A stretch of 64,000 nt of DNA, taken from positions 1 through 64,000 of the forward strand of contig NZ_JARFJD010000012.1 in NCBI RefSeq assembly GCF_029087225.1, read 5' to 3'. The notes under the pieces are model-generated. The model was not told the origin of the DNA. It saw only the letters and a program-made list of their open reading frames with translations, and did not search any database. Of this stretch, positions 55,652 through 64,000 are shown piece by piece. The stretch's first letter is position 1, and each line of letters starts with the position of its first letter. The position numbers were made by a program, and so were the translations under genes. The stretch is from Limnobacter olei (GTDB lineage: Bacteria > Pseudomonadota > Gammaproteobacteria > Burkholderiales > Burkholderiaceae_B).

Positions 55652-56695
55652 ATGACCCACAACGCTGGCAAATACAACATTTGGTTGCACTTGTTGGGCG
55701 CAGCCCTTATTGGTTGCGCATTTCTCAATGCAGCCACCGCCAAAGCAGCGGAAAGCCCGACGGCTGGCGATGCTGGAATGGCCGTGTACAAAGCGCTTTT
55801 ACCGAAGGCCGAGGCAGGCGACGCAGAAGTACAAACCACACTGGGCTTGATGCGCTTACGCGGCGATGTAGTAGAACGCGACCTGAAAGTTGCACGCGTA
55901 TGGCTGGGTAAAGCAGCCCTTCAGAACCACACCCCCGCTCAATATTATTTGGGCCAGTTACTGCTGCTTGATGTGTTCAACGCCAAGCAAAGCGATTTGA
56001 ACAAACAGTTGACCGAGGGTATGGGTTGGTTACGCCGCGCATCGCGAGACCAACACAACCCATCGCAATTGCTGTATTCACAAACTGTGCTTGAAAGCCA
56101 ATTGGAGAGCCCGTTCGGACACAGCAAAATTGAAGCCCAGCAGCATCTTGCTTCCTGCGCAGAAATATACGTTCCCTGTACACAGTACGCCTTAAAGCGA
56201 CTCGACCAAGGCAAGGAAGAGGTTTACTGCCCCAACAACGAATTCTGCGAACAGAAAAAACGCCTGCTTTACACATTGGCCAATGCAGGCGACGCCAACG
56301 CGCGCTACCGGTTGAGCAAATTTGAAGGTGAAGACCGCATGTTTTGGGTGCGGCGTGCTGCGCGCTTGAATCACCCGAAAGCCAGCCATGAATTGGCCGA
56401 GTTGGTATTGAAAAATGAAGTGCCCCTGCAACCCGAAGACCCTGCCGTGCTGGCCCTGCTCAACACAGCCGCACAACAAGGAGTGCTTGAATCCATGCAC
56501 CTGCTAGGCAACCTGCTTTACGAAGGAACACGATTTCCTGTCAACAAGTCCCTGGGGTTACAATGGTTAAACCTTGCGGCGCAACGGGGCCACAAACCCT
56601 CGATTGAACTCTTGGCACAACTTCAAGAGCCCGCCGGCAACATTCCTGCAACTGACAAGGTAGAATCCGCGCAACCCACGGAGAGCACACCATGA
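55652..56695 (+). CDS. Sel1-like repeat (TPR-related) exported protein
   Basis: A 347-residue protein with a likely signal peptide (about residues 1-34, a hydrophobic segment around LHLLGAALIGCAFLNAATAKAA). Several Sel1-type helical repeats follow, recognisable by AEAGDAEVQTTLGLMRLRGD, ARVWLGKAALQNHTPAQYYL and, near the C-terminus, QGVLESMHLLGNLLYEGTRF with SLGLQWLNLAAQRGHKPSIE. Such solenoids act as protein-binding scaffolds; the partner is unknown. Two paired cysteines (CAEIYVPC and CPNNEFC) suggest disulfides in the periplasm. It starts 4 bases after mfd and overlaps serB by 4 bases. Confidence 0.8.
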   Translation: MTHNAGKYNIWLHLLGAALIGCAFLNAATAKAAESPTAGDAGMAVYKALLPKAEAGDAEVQTTLGLMRLRGDVVERDLKVARVWLGKAALQNHTPAQYYLGQLLLLDVFNAKQSDLNKQLTEGMGWLRRASRDQHNPSQLLYSQTVLESQLESPFGHSKIEAQQHLASCAEIYVPCTQYALKRLDQGKEEVYCPNNEFCEQKKRLLYTLANAGDANARYRLSKFEGEDRMFWVRRAARLNHPKASHELAELVLKNEVPLQPEDPAVLALLNTAAQQGVLESMHLLGNLLYEGTRFPVNKSLGLQWLNLAAQRGHKPSIELLAQLQEPAGNIPATDKVESAQPTESTP

Positions 56696-57564
56696 GCCGA
56701 CTATTCTTTTCCTCGCAAACATTAAGCACAGCACAAGTACACACAGCCCTGGATGCACTGAACCTGCCTACGCTTGGTGTAGAAACGCTAAACCAACAAG
56801 CCTGCATTGAAATTCCAGAAGCCTACACCCTGCCCAAAGCTGCAATTACCGACACCTTGCGACCATTAAGCCGTGCACATCAATTTGACTTTGCAATTCT
56901 GGAAGCCGAGTTTCAGGCCAATGAGTTCAAGCTGTTGGCCATGGACATGGACAGCACCTTGATTACCATTGAATGCATTGACGAGATCGCCGACTTCGCA
57001 GGCAAGAAAAAAGAAGTATCCGAAATTACTGAAGCTGCCATGCGCGGCGAGATCAAAGATTTTTCGGAAAGCTTGAACCGCCGCGTGGCCTTGCTCAAGG
57101 GCGTGCCGGAAAGCTGTCTGCAATCCGTATTTGAAGAACGCCTGCGTTTGTCACCAGGCGCTGAACAGTTGATCGCCTACGCAAAAGCCCACAATTGGAA
57201 AACATTGTTGGTCAGTGGTGGCTTCACATTTTTCACAGACAAAATGAAAGAAGTATTGGGGCTGGATTACACCCGCTCCAACACACTTGAAATTGTAGAT
57301 GGGCATTTGACAGGCCGTGTGCTGGGCACCATTGTGGATGCAGAAGTAAAACGCGAAACCGTGTTGGAAACCTGCACAATATTGGGCTGTGAGCCCTCAC
57401 GCGCCATTGTGGTGGGCGATGGATCGAACGATTTGAAAATGATGGAAATTTCAGGTGCCAGCGTGGCTTTTCATGCCAAGCCAGTGGTGCAGGAGAAAAC
57501 AGATTTTTGCATCAACCATGGCGGCTTGGACACAATATGCAAGTGGTTTGAGGCAAACGCATAA
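56692..57564 (+). CDS. serB: Phosphoserine phosphatase
   Basis: A 290-residue HAD-family enzyme for the last step of serine synthesis. The nucleophile motif MDMDSTLITIECIDEIAD lies near residues 83-100, the motif II region is LLVSGGFTFF, and the motif III/IV block is VVGDGSNDLKMM. An ACT-like N-terminal region of about 75 residues is present, as in SerB. All catalytic residues are there and the length is normal. It is the third gene of mfd-sel1-serB with coupled translation. Confidence 0.96.
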   Translation: MSRLFFSSQTLSTAQVHTALDALNLPTLGVETLNQQACIEIPEAYTLPKAAITDTLRPLSRAHQFDFAILEAEFQANEFKLLAMDMDSTLITIECIDEIADFAGKKKEVSEITEAAMRGEIKDFSESLNRRVALLKGVPESCLQSVFEERLRLSPGAEQLIAYAKAHNWKTLLVSGGFTFFTDKMKEVLGLDYTRSNTLEIVDGHLTGRVLGTIVDAEVKRETVLETCTILGCEPSRAIVVGDGSNDLKMMEISGASVAFHAKPVVQEKTDFCINHGGLDTICKWFEANA

Positions 57565-57606
57565 CTCATTCAAATTACCCTCCAACAAATGAACTTTCTG
57601 GAAATG

Positions 57607-57653
57607 GCATGCAACACAGTCGGTCACAGATCACCGAAGCAAATGTTGCATGC
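57607..57653 (+). promoter_or_regulatory. Inverted repeat enclosing the exporter start codon
   Basis: GCATGCAACA (57607-57616) is perfectly complementary to TGTTGCATGC (57644-57653), a 10-bp outer stem. Inside it TCGGT (57620-57624) pairs with ACCGA (57633-57637). The ATG of the exporter gene (57650-57652) lies in the right arm, and no strong Shine-Dalgarno is visible before it. As RNA it would hide the start codon; as DNA it could also be a protein-binding site. There is no T-run, so it is not a normal terminator for serB. Confidence 0.6.
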
Positions 57654-59368
57654 TCCCTACACCGGAATCATCGTCCCTTCTAAAAACCGCGCTGCAAGGC
57701 CATAGGCGCTGGCTAAAAGTTTTAATCGCTTTCAGCGCCGCAATTAACCTTTTGGCACTTACACCCAGCATTTACATGATGCAGGTGTACGACAGGGTAT
57801 TAAGCAGCCAAAGCCAATCCACACTACTGGCACTCACTGCCTTGGTTGTTGGGCTTTACATCCTTGCAGGCATGCTGGAACACCACCGCGTCGCCACCCT
57901 GACCCGAATTGGAAATGCTCTTGAACAGGAATTCGGCGCCAGGCTGCACACTGCGGCGTTTCAACGTGCCCTAAAAACGCAGGGAAAAGACAACACCGGG
58001 CAAGCCATTCGCGATTTCTCCGCAATTCGTCAATTCATGACCAGCCAGGGTGCCATTGCCCTGTTCGATACTCCGTGGGTGTTGTTCTACATCACATTGC
58101 TGTTCGCATTTCACCCCTTGTTTGGATTGATGGCACTTTGCTGCGTAGCAATCTCGATCACATTAAGCTGGCTTCACCTTCGAAGCACACGCCCTTTCGA
58201 GGAACAAACCAACGCACTGGGCATTCTCAGTGCGAACACCATGAACTCGACCCTTCAAAACGCCAACTCCATTCAGGCCATGGGAATGCTACCCACCGTT
58301 CAAACCGAATGGCTGAGTATTCAAAACGAGCAAACCAACCACCACACCGGGTCTGCCGATGCTTCCTCGGTGTGGACGAACAGCGGCAAATACTTCCGCA
58401 TGTTTGTGCAAAGCGCAGCCCTTGGGCTTGGTGCTTATTTGGTATTGAATCAATCACTCAGCGGCGGGATGATGATTGCCGCTTCGATTTTAATGGGCAA
58501 GGCACTTGCCCCGGTCGACATATTAAGCAGTGCCGCCAAAGCATTAACCGGTACACGCCAGGCGTATGAACGCCTGAATAAATTGCTCAACAGCAGCCCG
58601 CAGACCCGCGAATTAACCGAATTGCCCACACCCAAACCTGTGATTGAATGCCGCAACATGTACCTGGCAGCGCCTTTGTCAGGCCTATGGCTTTTAAAAA
58701 ACATTCTCTTACAAATACCTGCGGGAAGTACCGTGGGTATAATCGGCCCCAGTGGGTCGGGTAAAACCAGCCTGCTTCATGCACTGGCAGGCATTCTGCC
58801 AATTTCCCAGGGCTGCCTGGAAATTGATGGTGCCGACATTGCACAATACCCCCGCAGTCAACTGGGTGCATGGACAGGTTACCTGGCCCAGCATGTTGAA
58901 CTGTTTGAAGGCACAGTTGCACAAAATATTGGTCGCTTTGAACACAACAACGACGAACACATCGTACAAGCCGCTATGGCAGCAGGCGTACACGAACTTG
59001 TATTGAAACTACCCAAAGGCTACAACACACCACTGGGTGCACAGGGCGAAGGCTTATCGGGTGGCATGCGTCAACGAATAGGGCTTGCTCGGGCCCTGTA
59101 CAAAAAGCCACAACTGTTGCTGCTCGACGAACCCAACGCTCATCTTGATGAAGCAGGTGAAGCCGCTTTGGCCAACGCACTGGTGCAGCATCAACAACAC
59201 GGCAACACTGCCATTGTAGTAACCCACAAAAAATCGATTCTGCGCGTGTGCAACAAATTGCTGGTTCTTCGCGACGGTGAAGTATCCGTGTACGGAAACA
59301 CCCACGAAGTACTCACACATCTTCAACAACAACCCCCTACACAGCTGACAAGAGTAAAAAATGCATAA
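57650..59368 (+). CDS. Type I secretion ABC exporter (PrtD/LipB-type permease-ATPase)
   Basis: A 572-residue fused permease-ATPase of the PrtD group. The N-terminal half has about six membrane helices (from LKVLIAFSAAINLLALTPSI) with the characteristic YMMQVYDRVLSSQS. The C-terminal ATPase has Walker A GPSGSGKTS, signature LSGGMRQRIGLARAL and Walker B LLLLDEPNAHLD. It has no C39 peptidase domain, so it should export proteins with C-terminal signals, such as RTX proteins. The only usable start, ATG at 57650, lies in a large inverted repeat. It overlaps the adaptor gene by 8 bases. Confidence 0.93.
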   Translation: MLPTPESSSLLKTALQGHRRWLKVLIAFSAAINLLALTPSIYMMQVYDRVLSSQSQSTLLALTALVVGLYILAGMLEHHRVATLTRIGNALEQEFGARLHTAAFQRALKTQGKDNTGQAIRDFSAIRQFMTSQGAIALFDTPWVLFYITLLFAFHPLFGLMALCCVAISITLSWLHLRSTRPFEEQTNALGILSANTMNSTLQNANSIQAMGMLPTVQTEWLSIQNEQTNHHTGSADASSVWTNSGKYFRMFVQSAALGLGAYLVLNQSLSGGMMIAASILMGKALAPVDILSSAAKALTGTRQAYERLNKLLNSSPQTRELTELPTPKPVIECRNMYLAAPLSGLWLLKNILLQIPAGSTVGIIGPSGSGKTSLLHALAGILPISQGCLEIDGADIAQYPRSQLGAWTGYLAQHVELFEGTVAQNIGRFEHNNDEHIVQAAMAAGVHELVLKLPKGYNTPLGAQGEGLSGGMRQRIGLARALYKKPQLLLLDEPNAHLDEAGEAALANALVQHQQHGNTAIVVTHKKSILRVCNKLLVLRDGEVSVYGNTHEVLTHLQQQPPTQLTRVKNA

Positions 59369-60653
59369 CGAACTCGACATCAAAAAAGTGTCCCGCAGAG
59401 GCCTTGTTACTCTGATTGTCGGTTTCATCGGCTTCGTGGTGTGGGGCAGCCTTGTGGCCATGGACAGAGGCGTGGTGGTAAACGGCACACTCACCTTTCA
59501 TGGGGAACGCAAAACCATTGTGCACCCCCACGGCGGCGTGGTTGAAAAAATATGGATTACCGAAGGGCAACTGGTACAACAGGGCCAAACACTGATCAGC
59601 CTGAACAACACTGACAGCCAAACCCAGCTGAACGCGCTTCAGGTTCAACGCAAAGCACTGTTGGCAAAGATGGAACGGCTTCAAAAAGAAACGGGCAACA
59701 ACCTCGAAACCACCATAAAGCCTGAAACCACGGGCAAAGCCGCTGACCCGTTTCAAACCCGGCAACACGAAGCAGAAGCAATGCTGTACGCGAGCCGCCA
59801 ACGTGCCTTGCAAAACGACATTCGCATGCTTGAACTGGAAAGCGGCACCGCCCAAAACAACATGACTGCGCAAAACAATTCACAACGCAGCAAACAACAA
59901 CAGTTGGAAAGGTTGAAACAACAACACCTTGGCATGGCAGACATGGTGGCCAAAGGCTACATGCCTGCCAACCGGCTTGTAGAACTGCAAGGCCAAATCA
60001 GCGCGCTGGAAGTGGCACTGGCTCAAGATGAAATTCAAATCAGCCAACTGAATGCCACCATACGCAACGCAAAACTGAAAAAGCAGCAACTTCACAACCA
60101 GCTGCAAACAGAAAGCCAAACCGTACTGGCCGATGTGCAAGCCGAACTGGCCGCGCTGGATGAGCAAATTCAGCGCATCGCGTTTGTTGTTCAACACACC
60201 AACATTCAAAGCCCGGTGGCTGGCCAGGTATTGGGATTAAAGCTATTTACGCAGGGCAGCGCCATGCCAGCGAACACACCGATCATGGACATTGCACCGA
60301 ATGGCAGCGAACTTGAAATTAGCGCAGAACTTGAACCTGCAATGGTTGATCAGGTAAAAGCCGAACAGCCAGTTACCATTCGTTTCAGTGCCCTTAAAAC
60401 AGCACAAACGCTGGAAGTTGAAGGTGTTTTAAATCGCGTAGGCGCAGACCAGTTAAGCAACCCCACCACAGGCATGCCCTACATCCCCGTGAATGTTCGC
60501 CTGACACAAAAGGCGTTAGAAGAAATTGCACAACACCGTATACAGGCAGGTGTGCCGGTTGAGTTATTGATTGTAACTGGCGAGCAAACGCTAATGCAGT
60601 ACCTGTTCAAACCGATTACAGACAGGCTATTTAGTGCCATGCGGGAGCATTAA
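59361..60653 (+). CDS. Type I secretion membrane-fusion protein (HlyD-like)
   Basis: A 430-residue HlyD/PrtE-family adaptor. One N-terminal membrane helix (GLVTLIVGFIGFVVWGSLVAM, residues about 14-34) is followed by a lipoyl-like half (VVVNGTLTFHGERKTIVHPHGG), a long coiled-coil hairpin rich in Gln and Leu (about 85-280), the matching half-motif NIQSPVAGQVLGL, and a C-terminal beta domain. It bridges the inner-membrane exporter and the outer-membrane channel. The overlap with the exporter gene and the 4-base gap to the channel gene indicate a single operon. Confidence 0.93.
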   Translation: MHNELDIKKVSRRGLVTLIVGFIGFVVWGSLVAMDRGVVVNGTLTFHGERKTIVHPHGGVVEKIWITEGQLVQQGQTLISLNNTDSQTQLNALQVQRKALLAKMERLQKETGNNLETTIKPETTGKAADPFQTRQHEAEAMLYASRQRALQNDIRMLELESGTAQNNMTAQNNSQRSKQQQLERLKQQHLGMADMVAKGYMPANRLVELQGQISALEVALAQDEIQISQLNATIRNAKLKKQQLHNQLQTESQTVLADVQAELAALDEQIQRIAFVVQHTNIQSPVAGQVLGLKLFTQGSAMPANTPIMDIAPNGSELEISAELEPAMVDQVKAEQPVTIRFSALKTAQTLEVEGVLNRVGADQLSNPTTGMPYIPVNVRLTQKALEEIAQHRIQAGVPVELLIVTGEQTLMQYLFKPITDRLFSAMREH

Positions 60654-60657
60654 CACC

Positions 60658-61986
60658 ATGGCACTCAAGCTGAAAAACATGTTGAAACTATTTGCAGCTG
60701 TGTGCTGCTGGTGGGCACTTTCGCCTTCAGCACACGCAAAAAGTGTTGAACAATTGCTGCAATACGCCATTGAAACATCTCCCGAGGTAGCCACGGCCAA
60801 GGCTCAAATGCAGGTTGCACAAGCTGACCTGAAAATAAGCGAAGCCGCCTGGCTTCCCCAAGCCAGCGCGCGGCTATACAACGGCGTAGGCGATACCAAG
60901 CAATCCAACCCGTTTGCCAACCAGCGCAATGCGAACGAAACCATTCAGAACAACAGCATCTCCCTTCAACAGAGTATTTACAACAAACCCGCTTCCATTC
61001 AAATTGAGCAAACTCAACTCACCGTTCAAGAAGCCGAGTTGCGCCATACTTTGGTTGTTCAAGCCACCATTCAGAACTGGCTGGCCAAGCTAATGGACTA
61101 CAAACAAAGCAAGGCTTTGCTGAACCTGACCGAACACAAACAACAAACAGCCCTGCTTCAAAAAGAACATGTAGAACAAGGTTTGATGAACGGTGAAAAC
61201 AGCGCACTGGAACTTGCCAGCGCAGAATCAGAGGCTGCCCTGCGCCAGGCCGAGCATGTGCAGGCCGAGCAGGCGGTGAAGCAGCGCTTGTGGGAACTCT
61301 CGCAGCTAACCGGGCAAGAAGTGGTTCCGGCATGGGTTGATGATATTGAATTCAACATGCCCCCTACCCGGCACAACGAAAAGGAACTTGAACAGGAAGT
61401 GCTTCAGAACAACCTGGGCTTGAAAATTCAGCAGTTGTACAAGCAAGCCGCTACTCTGGAAATTAACAAAGCAAATGGGCAACACCACCCCACCCTGAAA
61501 CTGGTGGCCCAATATTCGCAAAGCCAATCAGAAACAGTCAGCACCCTGGGCAACAGGGTTGAACAAAACGTGCTAGCCATTCAAATGGACATTCCTTTGT
61601 TCAACGGTTTTGCTACCCAGGCACAAACTGAAAAGGCAGCAGCCAGCCTGAACCAGCAGCATGCTGACTACAACAAAACCACCGCCCAGGTGTTGCGCGA
61701 TACCCAGGCCGCCCACAGGCAACTGAACAGTGCCACCCATTTGTGGAAAGCCTATACACAGGCAGACCATGCGGCCACACAACAACAACTGGCCATTGAA
61801 ACCGCCATTAAGCACCAGCTGGCCACACCGCTTGATTTGGCTAAAGCCAAAGAAAAACTGACTGAACTTCAAATGAAAAAAATGGAACACCTACTGGCAG
61901 CCAACAAGGCTTACTTGCTGGTTCATGAGTTGACCGGGAAATTGGATATTGAAAGTGCTTTGGAGCGCTTATCAAAGCGGGAATAG
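60658..61986 (+). CDS. Outer-membrane channel protein of type I secretion (TolC-like)
   Basis: A 442-residue TolC-family protein. A signal peptide (about 1-24, FAAVCCWWALSPSAHAK) is followed by two repeated helical/beta halves with the usual EQLLQYAIETSPEVATAKAQ and, in the second half, LVAQYSQSQSETVSTL and PLFNGFATQAQTEKA. ATG at 60658 is used with GGGAG 10 bases upstream; the frame extends eight codons into the adaptor gene. It completes the exporter-adaptor-channel set, so this operon can form a whole type I secretion machine. Confidence 0.92.
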   Translation: MALKLKNMLKLFAAVCCWWALSPSAHAKSVEQLLQYAIETSPEVATAKAQMQVAQADLKISEAAWLPQASARLYNGVGDTKQSNPFANQRNANETIQNNSISLQQSIYNKPASIQIEQTQLTVQEAELRHTLVVQATIQNWLAKLMDYKQSKALLNLTEHKQQTALLQKEHVEQGLMNGENSALELASAESEAALRQAEHVQAEQAVKQRLWELSQLTGQEVVPAWVDDIEFNMPPTRHNEKELEQEVLQNNLGLKIQQLYKQAATLEINKANGQHHPTLKLVAQYSQSQSETVSTLGNRVEQNVLAIQMDIPLFNGFATQAQTEKAAASLNQQHADYNKTTAQVLRDTQAAHRQLNSATHLWKAYTQADHAATQQQLAIETAIKHQLATPLDLAKAKEKLTELQMKKMEHLLAANKAYLLVHELTGKLDIESALERLSKRE

Positions 61987-62275
61987 AGGTGATGTGTAAC
62001 CCGGAAGAATGGGGTTAACTTGACCACTTTTGAGTTTACTGAACAAACCGATACTCTACTCAGGCGTGCAACTATGCGCTTTTTTAAAGGACGAACATCC
62101 AATGCCCAAGACCGACTCGCCTAGGCTGTCAAGCAAACCGCAACCAAAGCACAAGTCCAGCACATCACAGCAATTCGCAATCAGAAAACTGGTCAATTAA
62201 AGCGATCAACGATTTAGTTGAAAAATAAAAGTGCTTTTGTTCGCCACTTATCTTACTGAAATAATGGATTTTTAA
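61987..62275. other. Intergenic gap between secretion operon and AT-rich genes
   Basis: 289 bases with no gene. A 6-bp hairpin TAACCC/GGGTTA (near 61997-62017) without a T-run may weakly terminate the secretion operon. From about 62200 on the base composition becomes strongly AT-rich, which marks the edge of a compositionally different block. No clear promoter was found for the next gene, though A/T-rich DNA just before 62276 could hold one. Confidence 0.4.
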
Positions 62276-62875
62276 ATGAAAAATCATATTTTTAAAAAAG
62301 ACATCAATAAATTTTTTTATTCCAGGAAATTTTTGGTATTCGCGTTATTTGTTTTTATGATTATTTCAATCCTTTTTGCTGCAAAAAAAACCGTCGAGCA
62401 GCAACAACAACAATACAAAGACGTTACTGCTAATTTTTGTGAAGAAGGATGCACATATCGTTTCCCAAAAGAACTAAAACCAAGAGTGCTATCACCGAGT
62501 GATAAATATCCAGTAGTAACCCTAGAATTTCCTTTTAAAGAAGAATTAATTCCCATATTCATAAACAGAAAAATCTATTTAAGCTATCCAGAAAACTATG
62601 TTGAAAGCGATAAAGACAAAACTCCATATATCGTTAAAGAATCCGATGTTATAGATAAGTTTTACAAAAACAAATATCAATATTTTTATACCGACAATCA
62701 AAGAAAAATTGTTCTTCGCAACAACACTTTTACTATTGCAACAGAGCAAAAAATAGAGAAGGACATTAATTTGTTGTACTTCGTACCATCAGAATTTTTT
62801 TCAGATGCGACAATGATTAACAAAGAAATTAACAGAAAACTAGACTCCATGAAGGTAAAAAATACAAATGAATAA
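62276..62875 (+). CDS. AT-rich small membrane-anchored protein, unknown
   Basis: A 199-residue protein that is Lys-, Phe-, Tyr- and Ile-rich, encoded by DNA much more AT-rich than its neighbours. It has a short basic N-terminus, one hydrophobic helix (FLVFALFVFMIISILFAA, residues about 19-37), a Gln run (QQQQQ) and a soluble C-terminal domain with a CxxxC pair (CEEGC). Topology suggests a signal anchor with the bulk in the periplasm. No family is recognised. It overlaps the RTX-like gene by 8 bases, so the two are probably expressed together; a chaperone, accessory or protective role for its partner is possible but only inferred from position. Confidence 0.68.
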   Translation: MKNHIFKKDINKFFYSRKFLVFALFVFMIISILFAAKKTVEQQQQQYKDVTANFCEEGCTYRFPKELKPRVLSPSDKYPVVTLEFPFKEELIPIFINRKIYLSYPENYVESDKDKTPYIVKESDVIDKFYKNKYQYFYTDNQRKIVLRNNTFTIATEQKIEKDINLLYFVPSEFFSDATMINKEINRKLDSMKVKNTNE

Positions 62876-63974
62876 TGTTCTCATCTCAAACGAAGAAAAA
62901 TCAATCCTTAGAAAATATCTTGAAGATGGTAATTTTCCAGAAGGATATCGATATCTGAAGTCAGTTATTGACGGAAAAATTACAACCGAAACAGACGAGA
63001 GCAATCTTGATCAGCTAAACAAGCTATCAAACTGGTTAGATAGTGCTGCATCAATCAATTCAAATGATGGTTCATTCGTTAGTGAATTTGTTTACAACGC
63101 CACCAATAACTTTTCTTTGTTGGAAAAGGGTGCGCCTATAACTCGCGAGAGATTTCAAGCGGCTTCAGATGAACTAGCAACGAATGTTTTTAATAGCTTT
63201 CTTACTAATAAAGCAAATTTTACTTTTATTATAGAGCAAGATGTTCAGGTTGCTATTAAAGATCTTGAATTACCCAGATGGGGCTGGGCTGGTACATTTG
63301 GCGATGGATTTCCAATATTTTTGTTCGGTCTTGGTCAAAACGTCGTTGAGGTGGGTGGTGCTTCAACTTTTGAATACTTGGCGAACTTAGCGAAAGTATT
63401 GATTGCCAACAATTACGCTTTTAATACCGCCGTAGCAGTGTCCTCGGGCAAGTTTATCGGGAATGTACTTCACGAGTCCTATCAAGCCAGCTTGATTCGA
63501 GCAAATGAGTTGGCTCAAATACTTGATATCTACCAAGACTCCGACGACGAATCCAGCTGCCCTATTATTCTGGACCTGGATGGCGATGGTGTAGAAACAC
63601 TGAACATGGCCGACACCTCCGTTTACTTTGATCACAACAACGATGGCTTTGCCCAGCGCACCGGTTGGGCTGGTGCAGACGATGGAATACTGGTGCGCGA
63701 CCTGAATGGCAAAGGGCAAACAGACAACGACCACCTGCAAACCTCAAGCTACACCACCACCGATGGGCAAGTTCGCGAGGCGCACGACGTGTGGTTTGCC
63801 ACCAACCGCAGCGATTCCGTTCAACTGGCTCAAATTGAAGTGCCCGACAACATTCTGGCCATGATCAACCTGCAAGGCATGGGCACGCTGCCCAGCCTGC
63901 ACAACGCCATGGTGATGGACACCACGGTGCCGCTGATTACCGCGTTGACTACAGAGTACGCCAAAGCAGCGTAA
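62868..63974 (+). CDS. Mosaic RTX-like calcium-binding protein, shortened
   Basis: A 368-residue protein in two unlike parts. Residues 1 to about 228, encoded by AT-rich DNA, begin MNNVLISNEEKSILRKYLED and resemble the N-terminal region of large secreted RTX-type proteins. From about residue 230 (DNA from ~63550, GC-richer) comes a calcium-binding region: LDLDGDGVETL, DHNNDGFAQRTGW, RDLNGKGQTDN. In the family this is normally followed by ELFG and several EF-hand-like loops; here it jumps straight to a later block, LQTSSYTTTDGQVREAHDVWF, which suggests an in-frame internal deletion. The protein also stops early (ends TTEYAKAA). It is a possible substrate of the adjacent type I exporter, or a relic. 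Confidence 0.68.
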   Translation: MNNVLISNEEKSILRKYLEDGNFPEGYRYLKSVIDGKITTETDESNLDQLNKLSNWLDSAASINSNDGSFVSEFVYNATNNFSLLEKGAPITRERFQAASDELATNVFNSFLTNKANFTFIIEQDVQVAIKDLELPRWGWAGTFGDGFPIFLFGLGQNVVEVGGASTFEYLANLAKVLIANNYAFNTAVAVSSGKFIGNVLHESYQASLIRANELAQILDIYQDSDDESSCPIILDLDGDGVETLNMADTSVYFDHNNDGFAQRTGWAGADDGILVRDLNGKGQTDNDHLQTSSYTTTDGQVREAHDVWFATNRSDSVQLAQIEVPDNILAMINLQGMGTLPSLHNAMVMDTTVPLITALTTEYAKAA

Positions 63975-64000
63975 CCTAAACATCAAAACAAATACCTCTA

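Noticed and set aside
1-64000. CRISPR array, insertion sequence, phage or rRNA operon
   Set aside because: No regularly spaced repeats, transposase or integrase motifs, terminal inverted repeats or rRNA segments were seen anywhere in the window.

Overview
The window looks like chromosome of a betaproteobacterium in the Burkholderiales, most like Limnobacter. This is inferred from gene content and order (tig-clpP-clpX-lon-hupB-tRNA-Val-tRNA-Asp-ppiD; purL-uvrC-pgsA; ispD-ispF-tsaB-rimI) and from moderate GC, not from a database match. Most of it is housekeeping DNA packed into tight operons, with ordinary codon use. I see no insertion sequence, phage, CRISPR array or rRNA.

Layout. 1-6.8 kb: the end of a tRNA-Arg, a glycerol operon (GGCT-like protein, glpK, glpD), then two short-chain dehydrogenases, the second overlapping a Baeyer-Villiger-type flavin monooxygenase. 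6.9-9.0 kb: an acidic Gly-rich protein with a FecR/retention-module-like N-terminus, a tRNA-Ser and a small membrane protein. 9.0-12.5 kb: an NrtABD-type nitrate ABC transporter behind a sigma-54 promoter and a leader RNA with two hexaloop hairpins and an overlapping terminator, the layout of an ANTAR-controlled antitermination leader. 12.5-18.5 kb: a lipoprotein amidase and a DctPQM TRAP transporter. 18.6-33.2 kb: tRNA-Ser, then the leftward purL - family-5 uracil-DNA glycosylase - uvrC - pgsA - DUF3422 cluster, nnr, a LolD/YbbA-like ATPase and tesA that share their start codon bases, ppiD, and tRNA-Asp/tRNA-Val. 33.2-39.8 kb: the protein quality-control block hupB, lon (with a heat-shock promoter), clpX, clpP, tig, and tRNA-Leu. 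39.9-52 kb: a degenerate squalene/phytoene-synthase-like protein, an RND efflux pair, radA, alr, lplT and a five-gene overlapping operon (ispD, ispF, tsaB, rimI, family-4 UDG). 52-57.6 kb: mfd, a Sel1-repeat protein, serB.

The right end (57.6-64 kb) is the accessory part. A complete type I secretion system (ABC exporter, HlyD-like adaptor, TolC-like channel) has its first start codon inside a large inverted repeat. It is followed by two AT-rich overlapping genes. The second of these joins an AT-rich N-terminal half to a GC-richer RTX-like calcium-binding tail that appears to have lost an internal segment and its far C-terminus.

The observations most worth checking are the sigma-54 plus two-hairpin leader of the nitrate operon, the mosaic RTX-like gene beside the secretion operon, and the start-codon hairpin of the exporter gene. 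Starts were chosen by Shine-Dalgarno position and family length; where these differ from the longest open frame, this is stated.
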